Origin: Staphylococcus capitis subsp. capitis
Lineage (GTDB): Bacteria > Bacillota > Bacilli > Staphylococcales > Staphylococcaceae
Direction: 5' to 3'
NCBI RefSeq assembly: GCF_040739495.1
Contig: NZ_CP145263.1
Location: forward strand, 248,001 to 312,000
Length of the DNA stretch: 64,000 bases
The notes below the pieces were generated by a model that had not been told where the DNA came from, did no database searches, and worked only from the letters and a program-made list of their open reading frames with translations. The position numbers were made by a program, and so were the translations under genes. This document shows positions 36,697-45,670 of the stretch, piece by piece. Numbering within the stretch: position 1 is the stretch's first letter; the number at the start of each line of letters is the position of its first letter.

Positions 36697-37251
36697 TTAT
36701 TCATTTTCATGTTCAGGAATAGGGAAGTATTTGAATATTTCTCCAGATTCCAATGACTCGCTTAATTGTTCTAACCATTCATAATATATTTTTGAATGAT
36801 TTAATTGAGCTTTAACATTTAACGCATCTTCTCTTGCTTCTTCATCTAAATTTTCTTTATCTAAAAGCGGATTGATAATCTTTTCGGCATCTTTAATTGC
36901 CTCCATATTTGTATTAATCTCTCGTTCCCATTTTCTTGTAAAGAAGTTTCTGAAGAAATTAAAGAAGTCTTTCTCTGCGATAAAATGTTGTTTACGACTT
37001 CCGCGTGTAAATTGTTGTTTAACAATGTCGTATTCTTGAAGTTTCTTTACACCTGAACTCATACTTGGTTTACTCATTTGTAATTGTTGACGCATCTCAT
37101 CTAGTGTCATGCTGCCTTCAAAAACCATGATGCCATATAAACTGCCGACGCTACGATTAATACCATACAAATCCATCGTTTCTCCAATAGAGTTTATCAC
37201 TAAATCTTTCGCTTGTTCGACTTGGTGCGCGTCATTATTCGTACGTGTCAT
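36697..37251 (-). CDS. cudC: GbsR/CudC-type choline-responsive regulator
   Basis: A 184-residue MarR-like regulator of the GbsR family, which represses choline uptake and oxidation genes until choline is present. The winged-helix reads GSLYGIMVFEGSMTLDEMRQ through SKPSMSSGVKKLQEYDIV. The ATG at 37251 follows GGAGGTG; codons further upstream lack an RBS. It is divergent from betB, sharing a 293-bp control region. Confidence 0.9.
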   Translation of the reverse strand: MTRTNNDAHQVEQAKDLVINSIGETMDLYGINRSVGSLYGIMVFEGSMTLDEMRQQLQMSKPSMSSGVKKLQEYDIVKQQFTRGSRKQHFIAEKDFFNFFRNFFTRKWEREINTNMEAIKDAEKIINPLLDKENLDEEAREDALNVKAQLNHSKIYYEWLEQLSESLESGEIFKYFPIPEHENE

Positions 37252-37459
37252 CACTGCACCTCCAATTCTAATATTCAATTTTTTTACCACGTCAATTAAG
37301 TTAAATAACTTAAAATTGAAAATTTTACATGCCAAACTATTATAAAACATTTTTACAAAAATTAAAATTAAAATTAATTTATCAAATTAAAGTTGTAAGT
37401 AAGGAGAATAATGTTAAGTTTGGATATTTACTTGTGTATTACAAAGGTATTTTAAGAAA

Positions 37460-37522
37460 TTGACACGTTTTCAATACCTATGCTAACATAAATTTGTAAA
37501 ATTCGTTAAATAAAAATTTAAC
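37460..37522 (+). promoter_or_regulatory. betB promoter region with palindrome and possible cre
   Basis: -35 TTGACA (37460-37465), 18-bp spacer, -10-like TAACAT (37484-37489). GTTAAAT (37505-37511) AAAA ATTTAAC (37516-37522) lies just after the expected transcription start and repeats the cudT palindrome. TTGACACGTTTTCA (37460-37473) matches 11 of 14 cre positions. Confidence 0.5.
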
Positions 37523-37544
37523 AAACTTAACGGAGGTTGTTTTG

Positions 37545-39035
37545 ATGGAACTTGTAGATAAATTATCAAACCGTCAGTATATCGATGGTGAATGGGTTGA
37601 AAGTTCAAACAAAAATACAAGAGATATTATAAATCCTTATAATCAAGAAGTTATCTTTACAGTAGCTGAGGGGACTAAAGAAGATACGGAAAGAGCAATT
37701 TTAGCTGCAAGAAGATCATTTGAAGAGGGCGAATGGTCACTTGAAACAAGTGAAGTTAGAGGTAAAAAAGTAAGAGCCATCGCAGATAAAATTAAAGAAA
37801 ATAGAGAAGAATTAGCTAAACTTGAAACATTAGATACTGGTAAGACATTAGAAGAGTCTTATGCAGATATGGATGATATTCATAATGTATTCATGTATTT
37901 CGCAGGATTAGCTGATAAAGACGGTGGCGAAATCATTAATACGCCAATTCCAAATTCAGAAAGTAAAGTCATCAAAGAACCTATCGGTGTAGTTACACAA
38001 ATCACACCTTGGAATTATCCTTTACTTCAAGCATCATGGAAGATTGCACCTGCATTAGCTACAGGTTGTTCTTTAGTTATGAAACCTAGTGAAATTACAC
38101 CATTAACAACAATTCGTGTATTTGAATTAATGGAAGAGGTTGGTTTCCCTAAAGGTACAATCAACTTAATTCTAGGTGCAGGTTCAGAAGTTGGCGACGT
38201 TATGTCTGGCCATGAAGAAGTTGACTTAGTATCATTCACAGGCGGTATTGAAACAGGTAAACACATCATGAAACAAGCTGCTGACAATGTAACTGAAGTT
38301 GCTTTAGAACTTGGTGGTAAGAATCCAAACATCATTTTTGACGATGCAGACTTTGAATTAGCAGTGGATCAAGCGCTAAATGGTGGTTATTTCCACGCAG
38401 GTCAAGTTTGCTCTGCAGGTTCTAGAATTTTAGTTCACAACGATATTAAAGATAAGTTTGAAAAGGCACTGATCGACCGTGTAAGTAAAATTAAAATTGG
38501 TAATGGTTTCGATCAAGACACTGAAATGGGACCAGTTATTTCAACTGCACATCGTGAGAAAATTGAAAATTACATGGAAGTTGCTAAACAAGATGGCGCT
38601 ACAATTGCTATCGGTGGTAAACGTCCTGAACGTGAAGACTTACAAGCAGGTTTATTCTTTGAACCTACTGTTATCACAGATTGTGATACATCAATGCGTA
38701 TTGTTCAGGAAGAGGTCTTTGGACCAGTCGTAACTGTTGAAGGTTTCGCAGATGAAGAAGAAGTAATTCGTTTAGCTAACGATTCAATCTATGGATTAGC
38801 TGGTGCGGTATTCACTAAAGATATTGGTAAAGCACAACGTGTAGCTAACAAATTAAAATTAGGTACCGTTTGGATTAATGATTTCCATCCTTATTTCGCT
38901 CAAGCGCCATGGGGTGGTTACAAACAATCAGGTATCGGTAGAGAACTTGGTAAAGAAGGACTTGAAGAATACTTGATTACTAAACACATCTTAACAAACA
39001 CGAATCCAGAACCAGTGAATTGGTTTAGTAAATAA
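37545..39035 (+). CDS. betB: Betaine-aldehyde dehydrogenase
   Basis: A 496-residue NAD-dependent aldehyde dehydrogenase that turns betaine aldehyde into the osmoprotectant glycine betaine. NPWNYP-type (ITPWNYPLLQASWKIAPALA), the catalytic Glu in ALELGGKNPN and the catalytic Cys in GQVCSAGSRI are present. The ATG follows GGAGGTTG at 7 nt. It pairs with betA downstream. Confidence 0.95.
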   Translation: MELVDKLSNRQYIDGEWVESSNKNTRDIINPYNQEVIFTVAEGTKEDTERAILAARRSFEEGEWSLETSEVRGKKVRAIADKIKENREELAKLETLDTGKTLEESYADMDDIHNVFMYFAGLADKDGGEIINTPIPNSESKVIKEPIGVVTQITPWNYPLLQASWKIAPALATGCSLVMKPSEITPLTTIRVFELMEEVGFPKGTINLILGAGSEVGDVMSGHEEVDLVSFTGGIETGKHIMKQAADNVTEVALELGGKNPNIIFDDADFELAVDQALNGGYFHAGQVCSAGSRILVHNDIKDKFEKALIDRVSKIKIGNGFDQDTEMGPVISTAHREKIENYMEVAKQDGATIAIGGKRPEREDLQAGLFFEPTVITDCDTSMRIVQEEVFGPVVTVEGFADEEEVIRLANDSIYGLAGAVFTKDIGKAQRVANKLKLGTVWINDFHPYFAQAPWGGYKQSGIGRELGKEGLEEYLITKHILTNTNPEPVNWFSK

Positions 39036-39094
39036 TTCTTCCATTTGAAAAAGTATGCTGATTTAATTTTCGAAATTAAAAAATATTCATTGCG

Positions 39095-39128
39095 AGTGAG
39101 CGCTTAGAAAAACATAATGGCGCTCACT
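39095..39128 (+). promoter_or_regulatory. Intercistronic hairpin between betB and betA
   Basis: Perfect 9-bp stem AGTGAGCGC (39095-39103) with GCGCTCACT (39120-39128). No T run follows, so it more likely tunes mRNA stability or partial termination than ends transcription. Confidence 0.5.
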
Positions 39129-39201
39129 TCAATATGTAAAACCTTTTAAGAAAGAGATGTTGAAAAACAAAGAAAACTATCAATTTTGGAGGTCGAATTT
39201 G

Positions 39202-40920
39202 ATGAGTAGAAAACATGATTCATATGATTACATCATTATTGGTGGCGGAAGCGCAGGTTCAGTACTAGGTGCCCGTCTATCTGAAGATAAAGATAAAAAT
39301 GTATTAGTATTGGAAGCTGGACGTAGTGACTATTTCTGGGATTTATTTATTCAAATGCCCGCAGCATTAATGTTCCCATCTGGTAACCCATTCTATGACT
39401 GGAGATATCAAACTGAAGAAGAACCTCATATGGGACGTAAAGTTGACCATGCTAGAGGTAAAGTGCTTGGTGGATCAAGCTCAATTAACGGTATGATTTA
39501 TCAAAGAGGTAACCCAATGGACTATGAAGGCTGGGCAGAACCAGAAGGTATGGATACATGGGACTTCGCTCACTGCTTACCATATTTTAAAAAGTTAGAA
39601 ACAACTTATGGTGCATCACCTTATGATAAAGTACGTGGACATAACGGACCGGTTAAATTAAAACGTGGACCTGCTACAAATCCACTATTTAAATCATTCT
39701 TTAATGCAGGTGTTGAAGCGGGATATCATAAAACACCAGATGTAAATGGCTTTAGACAAGAAGGATTTGGTCCATTCGATAGTCAAGTTCATCATGGTCG
39801 TCGTATGTCAGCATCTAGAGCGTATTTACGCCCAGCAATGAGACGTAGAAATCTAGACGTAGAGACACGTGCTTTCGTTACGAAACTTAACTTCGATGAT
39901 AACAATAGTAAAAAGGTAACAGGCGTCACTTATAAGAAAAATGGTAAAGAACAAACGGTTAAAGCTAACGAAGTCATCTTATCAGGCGGTGCGTTCAACA
40001 CACCTCAATTATTACAATTATCTGGTATAGGTGATTCAGAATTCTTAAAATCTAAAGGCATAGAGCCACGTATGCACTTACCAGGTGTGGGTGAAAACTT
40101 TGAGGATCACTTAGAAGTATACATTCAACATAAATGTAAACAACCTGTATCATTACAACCAAGTCTTGATGTAAAACGTATGCCGTTTATCGGTTTACAA
40201 TGGATCTTTGCGCGTAAAGGTGCCGCAGCATCTAACCACTTCGAAGGTGGCGCATTTGTAAGATCAAATGATGAAGTGGATTATCCTAACTTAATGTTCC
40301 ACTTCTTACCTATAGCTGTACGTTATGATGGCCAAAAAGCACCTGTTGCGCATGGTTATCAAGTTCACGTAGGTCCAATGTATTCAAATTCAAGAGGTAG
40401 CTTGAAAATTAAATCTAAAGATCCATTTGAAAAACCAAGTATCGTGTTTAACTACTTATCAACTAAAGAAGATGAGCGTGAATGGGTAGAAGCAATTCGT
40501 GTTGCACGTAATATTCTTAAACAAAAAGCTATGGATCCATTTAATGGTGGAGAAATATCACCAGGACCAGAAGTACAAACTGATGAAGAAATTCTAGATT
40601 GGGTACGTAAGGATGGCGAAACAGCATTACACCCATCTTGTAGTGCTAAAATGGGCCCTTCTTCAGACCCTATGGCTGTTGTAGATCCATTAACTATGAA
40701 AGTTCATGGCATGGAAAACTTACGTGTCGTAGATGCATCAGCAATGCCACGTACAACAAATGGTAATATTCATGCTCCAGTTTTAATGTTAGCTGAAAAA
40801 GCAGCAGACATTATTCGTGGTAGACAACCATTAGAACCTCAATATGTAGATTACTATAAACATGGTGTTCATGATGAGAAAGCTGGCGCAATGGAAGACG
40901 ATCCATTTTATCAATATTAA
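39202..40920 (+). CDS. betA: Choline dehydrogenase
   Basis: A 572-residue FAD enzyme of the GMC oxidoreductase family that oxidises choline to betaine aldehyde. The FAD motif [20 protein letters not shown] is at the N-terminus. GMC signature 1 is [20 protein letters not shown] and signature 2 is [16 protein letters not shown]. The catalytic His region is [13 protein letters not shown]. The ATG at 39202 follows TGGAGGTCG. Confidence 0.95.
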   Translation: MSRKHDSYDYIIIGGGSAGSVLGARLSEDKDKNVLVLEAGRSDYFWDLFIQMPAALMFPSGNPFYDWRYQTEEEPHMGRKVDHARGKVLGGSSSINGMIYQRGNPMDYEGWAEPEGMDTWDFAHCLPYFKKLETTYGASPYDKVRGHNGPVKLKRGPATNPLFKSFFNAGVEAGYHKTPDVNGFRQEGFGPFDSQVHHGRRMSASRAYLRPAMRRRNLDVETRAFVTKLNFDDNNSKKVTGVTYKKNGKEQTVKANEVILSGGAFNTPQLLQLSGIGDSEFLKSKGIEPRMHLPGVGENFEDHLEVYIQHKCKQPVSLQPSLDVKRMPFIGLQWIFARKGAAASNHFEGGAFVRSNDEVDYPNLMFHFLPIAVRYDGQKAPVAHGYQVHVGPMYSNSRGSLKIKSKDPFEKPSIVFNYLSTKEDEREWVEAIRVARNILKQKAMDPFNGGEISPGPEVQTDEEILDWVRKDGETALHPSCSAKMGPSSDPMAVVDPLTMKVHGMENLRVVDASAMPRTTNGNIHAPVLMLAEKAADIIRGRQPLEPQYVDYYKHGVHDEKAGAMEDDPFYQY

Positions 40921-40969
40921 TCGAACTAAGTTCATCAATTAAATCAATAAAAGCTATTCTATAATTAGC

Positions 40970-41016
40970 GAAGCCTTTAAGTGAATTGAATTCAAATTCA
41001 TTTAAAGGCTTTTTAT
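40970..41016 (+). terminator. Terminator of betBA
   Basis: Stem AAGCCTTTAA (40971-40980) with TTAAAGGCTT (41002-41011), inner GAATT pairing, then TTTATTTAT. Confidence 0.9.
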
Positions 41017-41163
41017 TTATGTTTTGGCAATTCATTTTCTATTAATTTTCAAAAAGTATAATAATGTAGTTGTTATTATCATAAATAAAAAATATAGTAA
41101 AAAGACACTGTGCAACATTCCTTGACGATTAAGTTCTATAATTGCATTGAGGAGAGGATATAA

Positions 41164-42339
41164 ATGAATCAAGAATTAATTAAACGTTTACGTGAGAAAG
41201 AAAGTAAAATGATTGAAATCAGACGATATCTTCATGAACATCCTGAACTTTCTTTTCATGAAACTGAAACGCCTCAATACATTGCCGATTTTTATAAAGA
41301 GAAAGATTGTGACGTTGAAACGAATGTAGGACCCAATGGTGTTAAAGTAACAATTGATAGTGGGAAACCAGGTAAGACGATTGCGATTCGTGCAGATTTT
41401 GACGCATTACCTATTGAAGAACAAACTGGACTGTCATTTGCTTCAAAAAATAAAGGCGTTATGCATGCGTGTGGCCATGATGCGCATACAGCATATATGC
41501 TTATTCTCGGAGAAACATTGATAGAAATGAAAGAACAATTCAAAGGTAAAGTCGTTATCATTCATCAACCTGCAGAAGAAATACCACCAGGTGGGGCCCA
41601 AGGAATGATTAAAGATGGTGTGCTTGAAGGTGTGTATCATGTCTTAGGTGCGCATGTTATGAGTACGATGGAAGCAGGTAAAGTCTTTTACAAAGAAGGC
41701 TATGTTCAAACAGGTCGTGCTTATTTTAAATTAGTTGTACAAGGTAAAGGTGGTCATGGTTCATCACCTCACATGGCTAATGATGCAATTGTGGCTGGTT
41801 CCAACTTTGTCACTATTGCTCAAACAGTAGTATCAAGACGTCTGAACCCATTTGAAACGGGTGTAGTCACTATAGGTTCGTTTGATGGTAAAGGTCAATT
41901 CAATGTGATTAAAGATCAAATTGAAATAGAAGGAGACGTTCGTGCTCTAACTGACCAGACTAGAGATACAATTCAACAAGAATTAACTAGAATTGTTAAA
42001 GGTATAGAGGAAACATTTGGAGTAACATGTGAATTCGAGTTCAAAAAGGATTATCCTGCGTTATATAATGATCCAGAATTCACTTCATATGTCTCAGAAA
42101 CAATCAAAAATGCACAAATTGATGATATAAAAGGTGTTGAGATATGTGAACCTCAGCCACCATCAGAAGATTTTGCATATTATGCTACTGAATTACCAAG
42201 TACATTTATTTATTCAGGTGCTGCACCTGAAGATGGTGATATTTACCCTCACCACCATCCTAAATTTAATATTAATGACTCATCAATGCTTGTTGCTACT
42301 GAAGCAGTGGGCACTGTTGTTTTAGATTATTTAACTTAA
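41164..42339 (+). CDS. M20-family amidohydrolase
   Basis: A 391-residue metallohydrolase of the M20D group (N-acyl amino acid or hippurate type). Zinc-ligand blocks are MHACGHDAHTAYML, HQPAEEIPPGGAQGMI and, near the end, PSEDFAYY and PHHHPKF. The dimerisation domain starts at about residue 185 (GRAYFKLVVQGKGGHGSSPH). The substrate is not set by sequence. RBS GAGGAGAGG. An MFS gene follows after 18 bp, so the two are likely co-transcribed. Confidence 0.85.
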   Translation: MNQELIKRLREKESKMIEIRRYLHEHPELSFHETETPQYIADFYKEKDCDVETNVGPNGVKVTIDSGKPGKTIAIRADFDALPIEEQTGLSFASKNKGVMHACGHDAHTAYMLILGETLIEMKEQFKGKVVIIHQPAEEIPPGGAQGMIKDGVLEGVYHVLGAHVMSTMEAGKVFYKEGYVQTGRAYFKLVVQGKGGHGSSPHMANDAIVAGSNFVTIAQTVVSRRLNPFETGVVTIGSFDGKGQFNVIKDQIEIEGDVRALTDQTRDTIQQELTRIVKGIEETFGVTCEFEFKKDYPALYNDPEFTSYVSETIKNAQIDDIKGVEICEPQPPSEDFAYYATELPSTFIYSGAAPEDGDIYPHHHPKFNINDSSMLVATEAVGTVVLDYLT

Positions 42340-42357
42340 AAGGAGATTTAATCATCA

Positions 42358-43740
42358 ATGAATCAGCAACATGAATACATAGGGACTCGTAAACTTTTAA
42401 TAGGAATCGTATTAGCAGTCATCACATTTTGGTTATTTGCTAATTCTTTAATCAACGTAATTCCCAATTTACAAACGTCATTTGGAAGTTATTTAAGTAC
42501 AATAAGCATTGCGGTAAGTTTAACAGCTTTATTTTGTGGCATGTTTGTTGTTGGAGCGGGCAGTTTGGCAGATTATTTTGGACGTGTACGTTTAACGATA
42601 ATTGGACTATGGTTAAATATTTTTGGCTCATTGCTAATCATCGTATCTGACTACATTCCGTTATTATTGATGGGACGTGCAATTCAAGGTCTTTCTGCTG
42701 CATTGATTATGCCTGCGACACTATCATTAATTAAAGCATACTATCATGGTGACAAACGTCAGCGTGCGCTTAGCCTCTGGTCTATAGGTTCCTGGGGAGG
42801 TTCTGGTTTCGCATCTTTATTTGGAGGGATGATAGCTACATTCTTAAGTTGGAGATGGATATTTGTCTTTTCAATTATCGTCCCCCTCATTGCAGTACTT
42901 TTAATTAAAGGTACACCAGAATCTAAGAATCAACATGCATCATCAAGACAGTTTGATATTGTGGGTCTTATTTTACTAGTTGTTATGATGCTCAGTCTAA
43001 ATATTATGATTACACAAGCTGCACATTTAGGTTTATTTTCCGTAGCGATTGTGTCATTATTTGTCGCATTTGTGTTATCTACAATATTATTTATCATCCT
43101 TGAAAATAGAAAACGCTATCCACTTATCGATTTTGCTTTATTTCGTAATCGATTCTATACGAGTGCGACATTTGCTAATTTTTTAATTAATACAGTTGCT
43201 GGTACGCTTCTCATAACGAATACGTTTGTCCAACAAGGTATAGGTTTGAGTTCATTCGAAACAGGTTTGTTGTCACTCACGTATTTGATTGCAGTATTAA
43301 CAATGATTCGAGTAGGAGAGAAAATCTTACAAGAGTTTGGTTCTAGAAAACCTATGCTAATTGGTACGATGTCGACAACGGTGGGAATATTCTTAATGTC
43401 AATTACGTTTTTACCTATTCCAGTGTATATCACTTTATGCGTGATAGGATTTTTATTATTTGGATTAGGTTTAGGGTTATTCGCAACGCCTTCGACTGAT
43501 ACAGCCATTTCTCATTCTCCAGAGGAAAAGGTAGGCGTCGCCTCAGGTATTTATAAAATGGCTTCTTCAATAGGTGGCGCTTTTGGTGTGGCCATTTCAG
43601 GTTCGATTTATAGCATATTTTCAACATTATTTGATCCAAAATTAGGAGCAATGATGGGGCTATGGTTTAATACAATGATTGCTTTCACTGCATACTTTAT
43701 TGTATGGCTCACACTTCCTAATACTAAAAAGAACTCATAA
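42358..43740 (+). CDS. Major facilitator superfamily exporter (DHA2-like)
   Basis: A 460-residue transporter with about 13-14 helices. Motif A is GSLADYFGRVRLTIIG (about residues 72-87) and the drug:H+ antiporter motif C-like segment lies near GSGFASLFGGMIA. It probably exports a drug or metabolite with proton exchange. Being next to an amidohydrolase, it could export or import an acyl-amino acid; that link is inference only. RBS AAAAGGAGA. Confidence 0.8.
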   Translation: MNQQHEYIGTRKLLIGIVLAVITFWLFANSLINVIPNLQTSFGSYLSTISIAVSLTALFCGMFVVGAGSLADYFGRVRLTIIGLWLNIFGSLLIIVSDYIPLLLMGRAIQGLSAALIMPATLSLIKAYYHGDKRQRALSLWSIGSWGGSGFASLFGGMIATFLSWRWIFVFSIIVPLIAVLLIKGTPESKNQHASSRQFDIVGLILLVVMMLSLNIMITQAAHLGLFSVAIVSLFVAFVLSTILFIILENRKRYPLIDFALFRNRFYTSATFANFLINTVAGTLLITNTFVQQGIGLSSFETGLLSLTYLIAVLTMIRVGEKILQEFGSRKPMLIGTMSTTVGIFLMSITFLPIPVYITLCVIGFLLFGLGLGLFATPSTDTAISHSPEEKVGVASGIYKMASSIGGAFGVAISGSIYSIFSTLFDPKLGAMMGLWFNTMIAFTAYFIVWLTLPNTKKNS

Positions 43741-43754
43741 GAATTGTCTATTTT

Positions 43755-43797
43755 CTTTAAATTAAACAAACGTTTTAAAGAGTTTTCTTTTTGAAAA
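43755..43797 (+). terminator. Possible terminator
   Basis: Stem CTTTAAA (43755-43761) with TTTAAAG (43774-43780), then AGTTTTCTTTTTG. Confidence 0.45.
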
Positions 43798-43891
43798 TGC
43801 AAATAAATTTCACTGAATATTCTTTGATATGATGTTTTATGAGTCATTTCGTGATAGTATAAATTTATATTACGAAAAAAGGGGTGTTAGC

Positions 43892-44104
43892 GTGAGTTTC
43901 TATGAATTTATTCAGAACCTTGTGGGAGATCAAACGCCATTGGGAGAGTTAGCGGCGTGGATTAACCAAGATGCTCATTTTCCAATTGAAGAGACTGTAG
44001 CTGACAATATACTCAATTATTTCAATGGACTTAAAGATTTCGATCATGAACTCATAGAAATTGTTAAACGCTCATTATCCCTTTATGAACAAAGTAGGAT
44101 GTAA
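43892..44104 (+). CDS. YozE-like SAM-fold small protein
   Basis: A 70-residue protein. MSFYEFIQNL then GELAAWINQDAHFPIEET and YFNGLKDFD match the short YozE/UPF0346 pattern. GTG start at 43892 behind AAAGGGGTG; an ATG at 43829 has no RBS. The function of the family is unknown. Confidence 0.7.
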   Translation: MSFYEFIQNLVGDQTPLGELAAWINQDAHFPIEETVADNILNYFNGLKDFDHELIEIVKRSLSLYEQSRM

Positions 44105-44139
44105 TACTTATAAATTGAAGTGAAATGAAGGAATTATAT

Positions 44140-44610
44140 ATGTTAATCAATGATGCATACAAGGCATATATTATAGAAGAAACTGATCATTCTTTTATGA
44201 TAGAGAAAAATAATGATAAACAATATTACGAAGTGCTAGAATCTATAAATACACTATCGAACGACGCATTTTGCGTGTTAAATCATCTTTTTGTTAATGA
44301 AGGAAACGAAGAAGCTTTTGAACAAAAGTTTTTACAAAGAAACAAACACTTAGAAAATGTACCAGGATTTAGAGCGTTGAGATTTTTAAGACCTAAAACT
44401 GTAGGTCGACATTATATAATCGTAACTTTATGGGAAGATCGACAAGCATTTTATGATTGGCAGAATTCTGCTGAGTACGCAAAAACACATAAGAAACGTG
44501 GAACATCAAAAGGTGTGGATCATCGCATTGTTAATCGCGATTTATCATATAATGTTAGAATTGAACTTGAAAAACTTCATCATCATATAGATTTTGAAAG
44601 CGTCATATAG
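44140..44610 (+). CDS. Antibiotic-biosynthesis-monooxygenase (ABM) domain protein, TRAP/IsdG-like
   Basis: A 156-residue protein. The ABM domain spans about residues 50-130 (LNHLFVNEGNEEAFEQKFLQ, then VPGFRALRFLRP, then LWEDRQAFYDWQNSAEYAK). It resembles the staphylococcal TRAP and heme-degrading groups, but the catalytic residues of heme oxygenases cannot be confirmed by eye. ATG 44140 follows AAGGAA; ATG 44125 is an alternative. Confidence 0.65.
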   Translation: MLINDAYKAYIIEETDHSFMIEKNNDKQYYEVLESINTLSNDAFCVLNHLFVNEGNEEAFEQKFLQRNKHLENVPGFRALRFLRPKTVGRHYIIVTLWEDRQAFYDWQNSAEYAKTHKKRGTSKGVDHRIVNRDLSYNVRIELEKLHHHIDFESVI

Positions 44611-45033
44611 GTGAATAGGTGGAGAGAAGGGCAGAAATATAATTCTATTGTCCCACATCCAACTTACATAGCTTGTTGAAATCTTTAAAATAATTTTTGA
44701 TTTGGGAGTCCACCGGCTAATTGTAGAAAATTGATGTAAGCGCAGTTTTAAAATAGTCATTCATTGCTAATATGTTAATTAAGGCTAAGACAATCATTTG
44801 TGTCTTAGCCTTCTTATTTATAGGCATTAGTTTTCAAATTGTATTTACAAGTTTAAATTGGTAAACGTGCCCCTCACTCATAATTAGAATAGAAGATTTT
44901 GAGGTCACTGTATCATTTTGACAATATAACATTTCTCAACTTTAATAGTTATAAAGTCGATTAACGATTTCCAAATACGATTAAATATTGAAAAATAGAC
45001 AAATTTAAATAGTTAGGAGAGCACGAATCTAAA
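44611..45033 (+). other. Gene-free stretch
   Basis: No convincing ORF. 44630-44680 (GGGCAGAAATATAATTCTAT, then TGTCCCACATCC) resembles the GGGACAGAA...TTCTGTCCC intergenic elements common in staphylococci, but the pairing is poor. A terminator lies at 44781-44822. Confidence 0.4.
44781..44822 (+). terminator. Rho-independent terminator
   Basis: Perfect 12-bp stem AAGGCTAAGACA (44781-44792) with TGTCTTAGCCTT (44801-44812), then CTTATTTAT. Its core resembles the braDE terminator. Confidence 0.8.
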
Positions 45034-45399
45034 ATGAATTTTTTCAAACTCATTACGATAATTTGTTCCTTAATTCCAATAGAGTTTATCGGCCTAAATA
45101 TTGATTATCATACGGGGTCACTAATAGGTTATATTCCATATGTGATTGTCGCGCTCTTAGTGAGTTTATCTATTTTTAAAACTGGTATAAAAAATAATAT
45201 AGGCATTGTAATAAGTAGAATCATTGGGATATTTCTCTCTTGGGTATGTGTTCATTTATTTATGAATGTTTATAATTCATCAGGTTATTTCACCCCATTT
45301 TCGACAGATGGTTTTGCAATATTTTTAGGAACCATTCATGTCATAGTCATTATAATTATCTATTTAGTTATCTATAGTTTCTCTTCTCTAAATAAGTGA
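45034..45399 (+). CDS. Small multi-pass membrane protein
   Basis: A 121-residue protein with four likely helices (about residues 5-22, 30-49, 54-77, 92-115). An AGGAGAG sits about 12 nt upstream, slightly far. No recognised domain or function. Confidence 0.55.
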   Translation: MNFFKLITIICSLIPIEFIGLNIDYHTGSLIGYIPYVIVALLVSLSIFKTGIKNNIGIVISRIIGIFLSWVCVHLFMNVYNSSGYFTPFSTDGFAIFLGTIHVIVIIIIYLVIYSFSSLNK

Positions 45400-45456
45400 T
45401 TGTATCAATATAGACACAAAAGGCTAGTTTAATGCCTAACCGCGTAAGGATTATTT

Positions 45457-45552
45457 TTAAAAGTGACTTATAAGTAACTGTCTCCGATTCTGTTCATCAT
45501 ATTCCTTACGCATATACAGTGCTCTAATAAGTAATACAAGAACAATTATCAA
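45457..45552 (-). CDS. Possible small membrane peptide or remnant
   Basis: On the minus strand a TTG-initiated 31-residue ORF reads MIIVLVLLIRALYMRKEYDE and ends SHF. It is one helix with a charged tail, like other small staphylococcal membrane peptides. The RBS is poor and a few more hydrophobic codons lie upstream in frame before a stop, so it may be truncated. Confidence 0.3.
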   Translation of the reverse strand: MIIVLVLLIRALYMRKEYDEQNRRQLLISHF

Positions 45553-45571
45553 TATAATCCCAATAATACTA

Positions 45572-45586
45572 AAAATTCAGAAAATT
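45572..45586 (+). promoter_or_regulatory. CodY-like box upstream of the acyl-CoA synthetase
   Basis: AAAATTCAGAAAATT matches 13 of 15 positions of AATTTTCWGAAAATT. It is 85 bp ahead of the acyl-CoA synthetase start. CodY senses branched-chain amino acids and GTP. Confidence 0.5.
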
Positions 45587-45670
45587 ACTATAATATAAGT
45601 TTAATCCATTTGAATGGTCTTTAAGTTCTGATAGTATGAGTATGAACGTGAATTGAAAGGAAGTACAGTT

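Noticed and set aside
44618..44680. Staphylococcal intergenic GGGACAG...CTGTCCC repeat
   Set aside because: Only partial resemblance and weak pairing; not enough to call a repeat family member.
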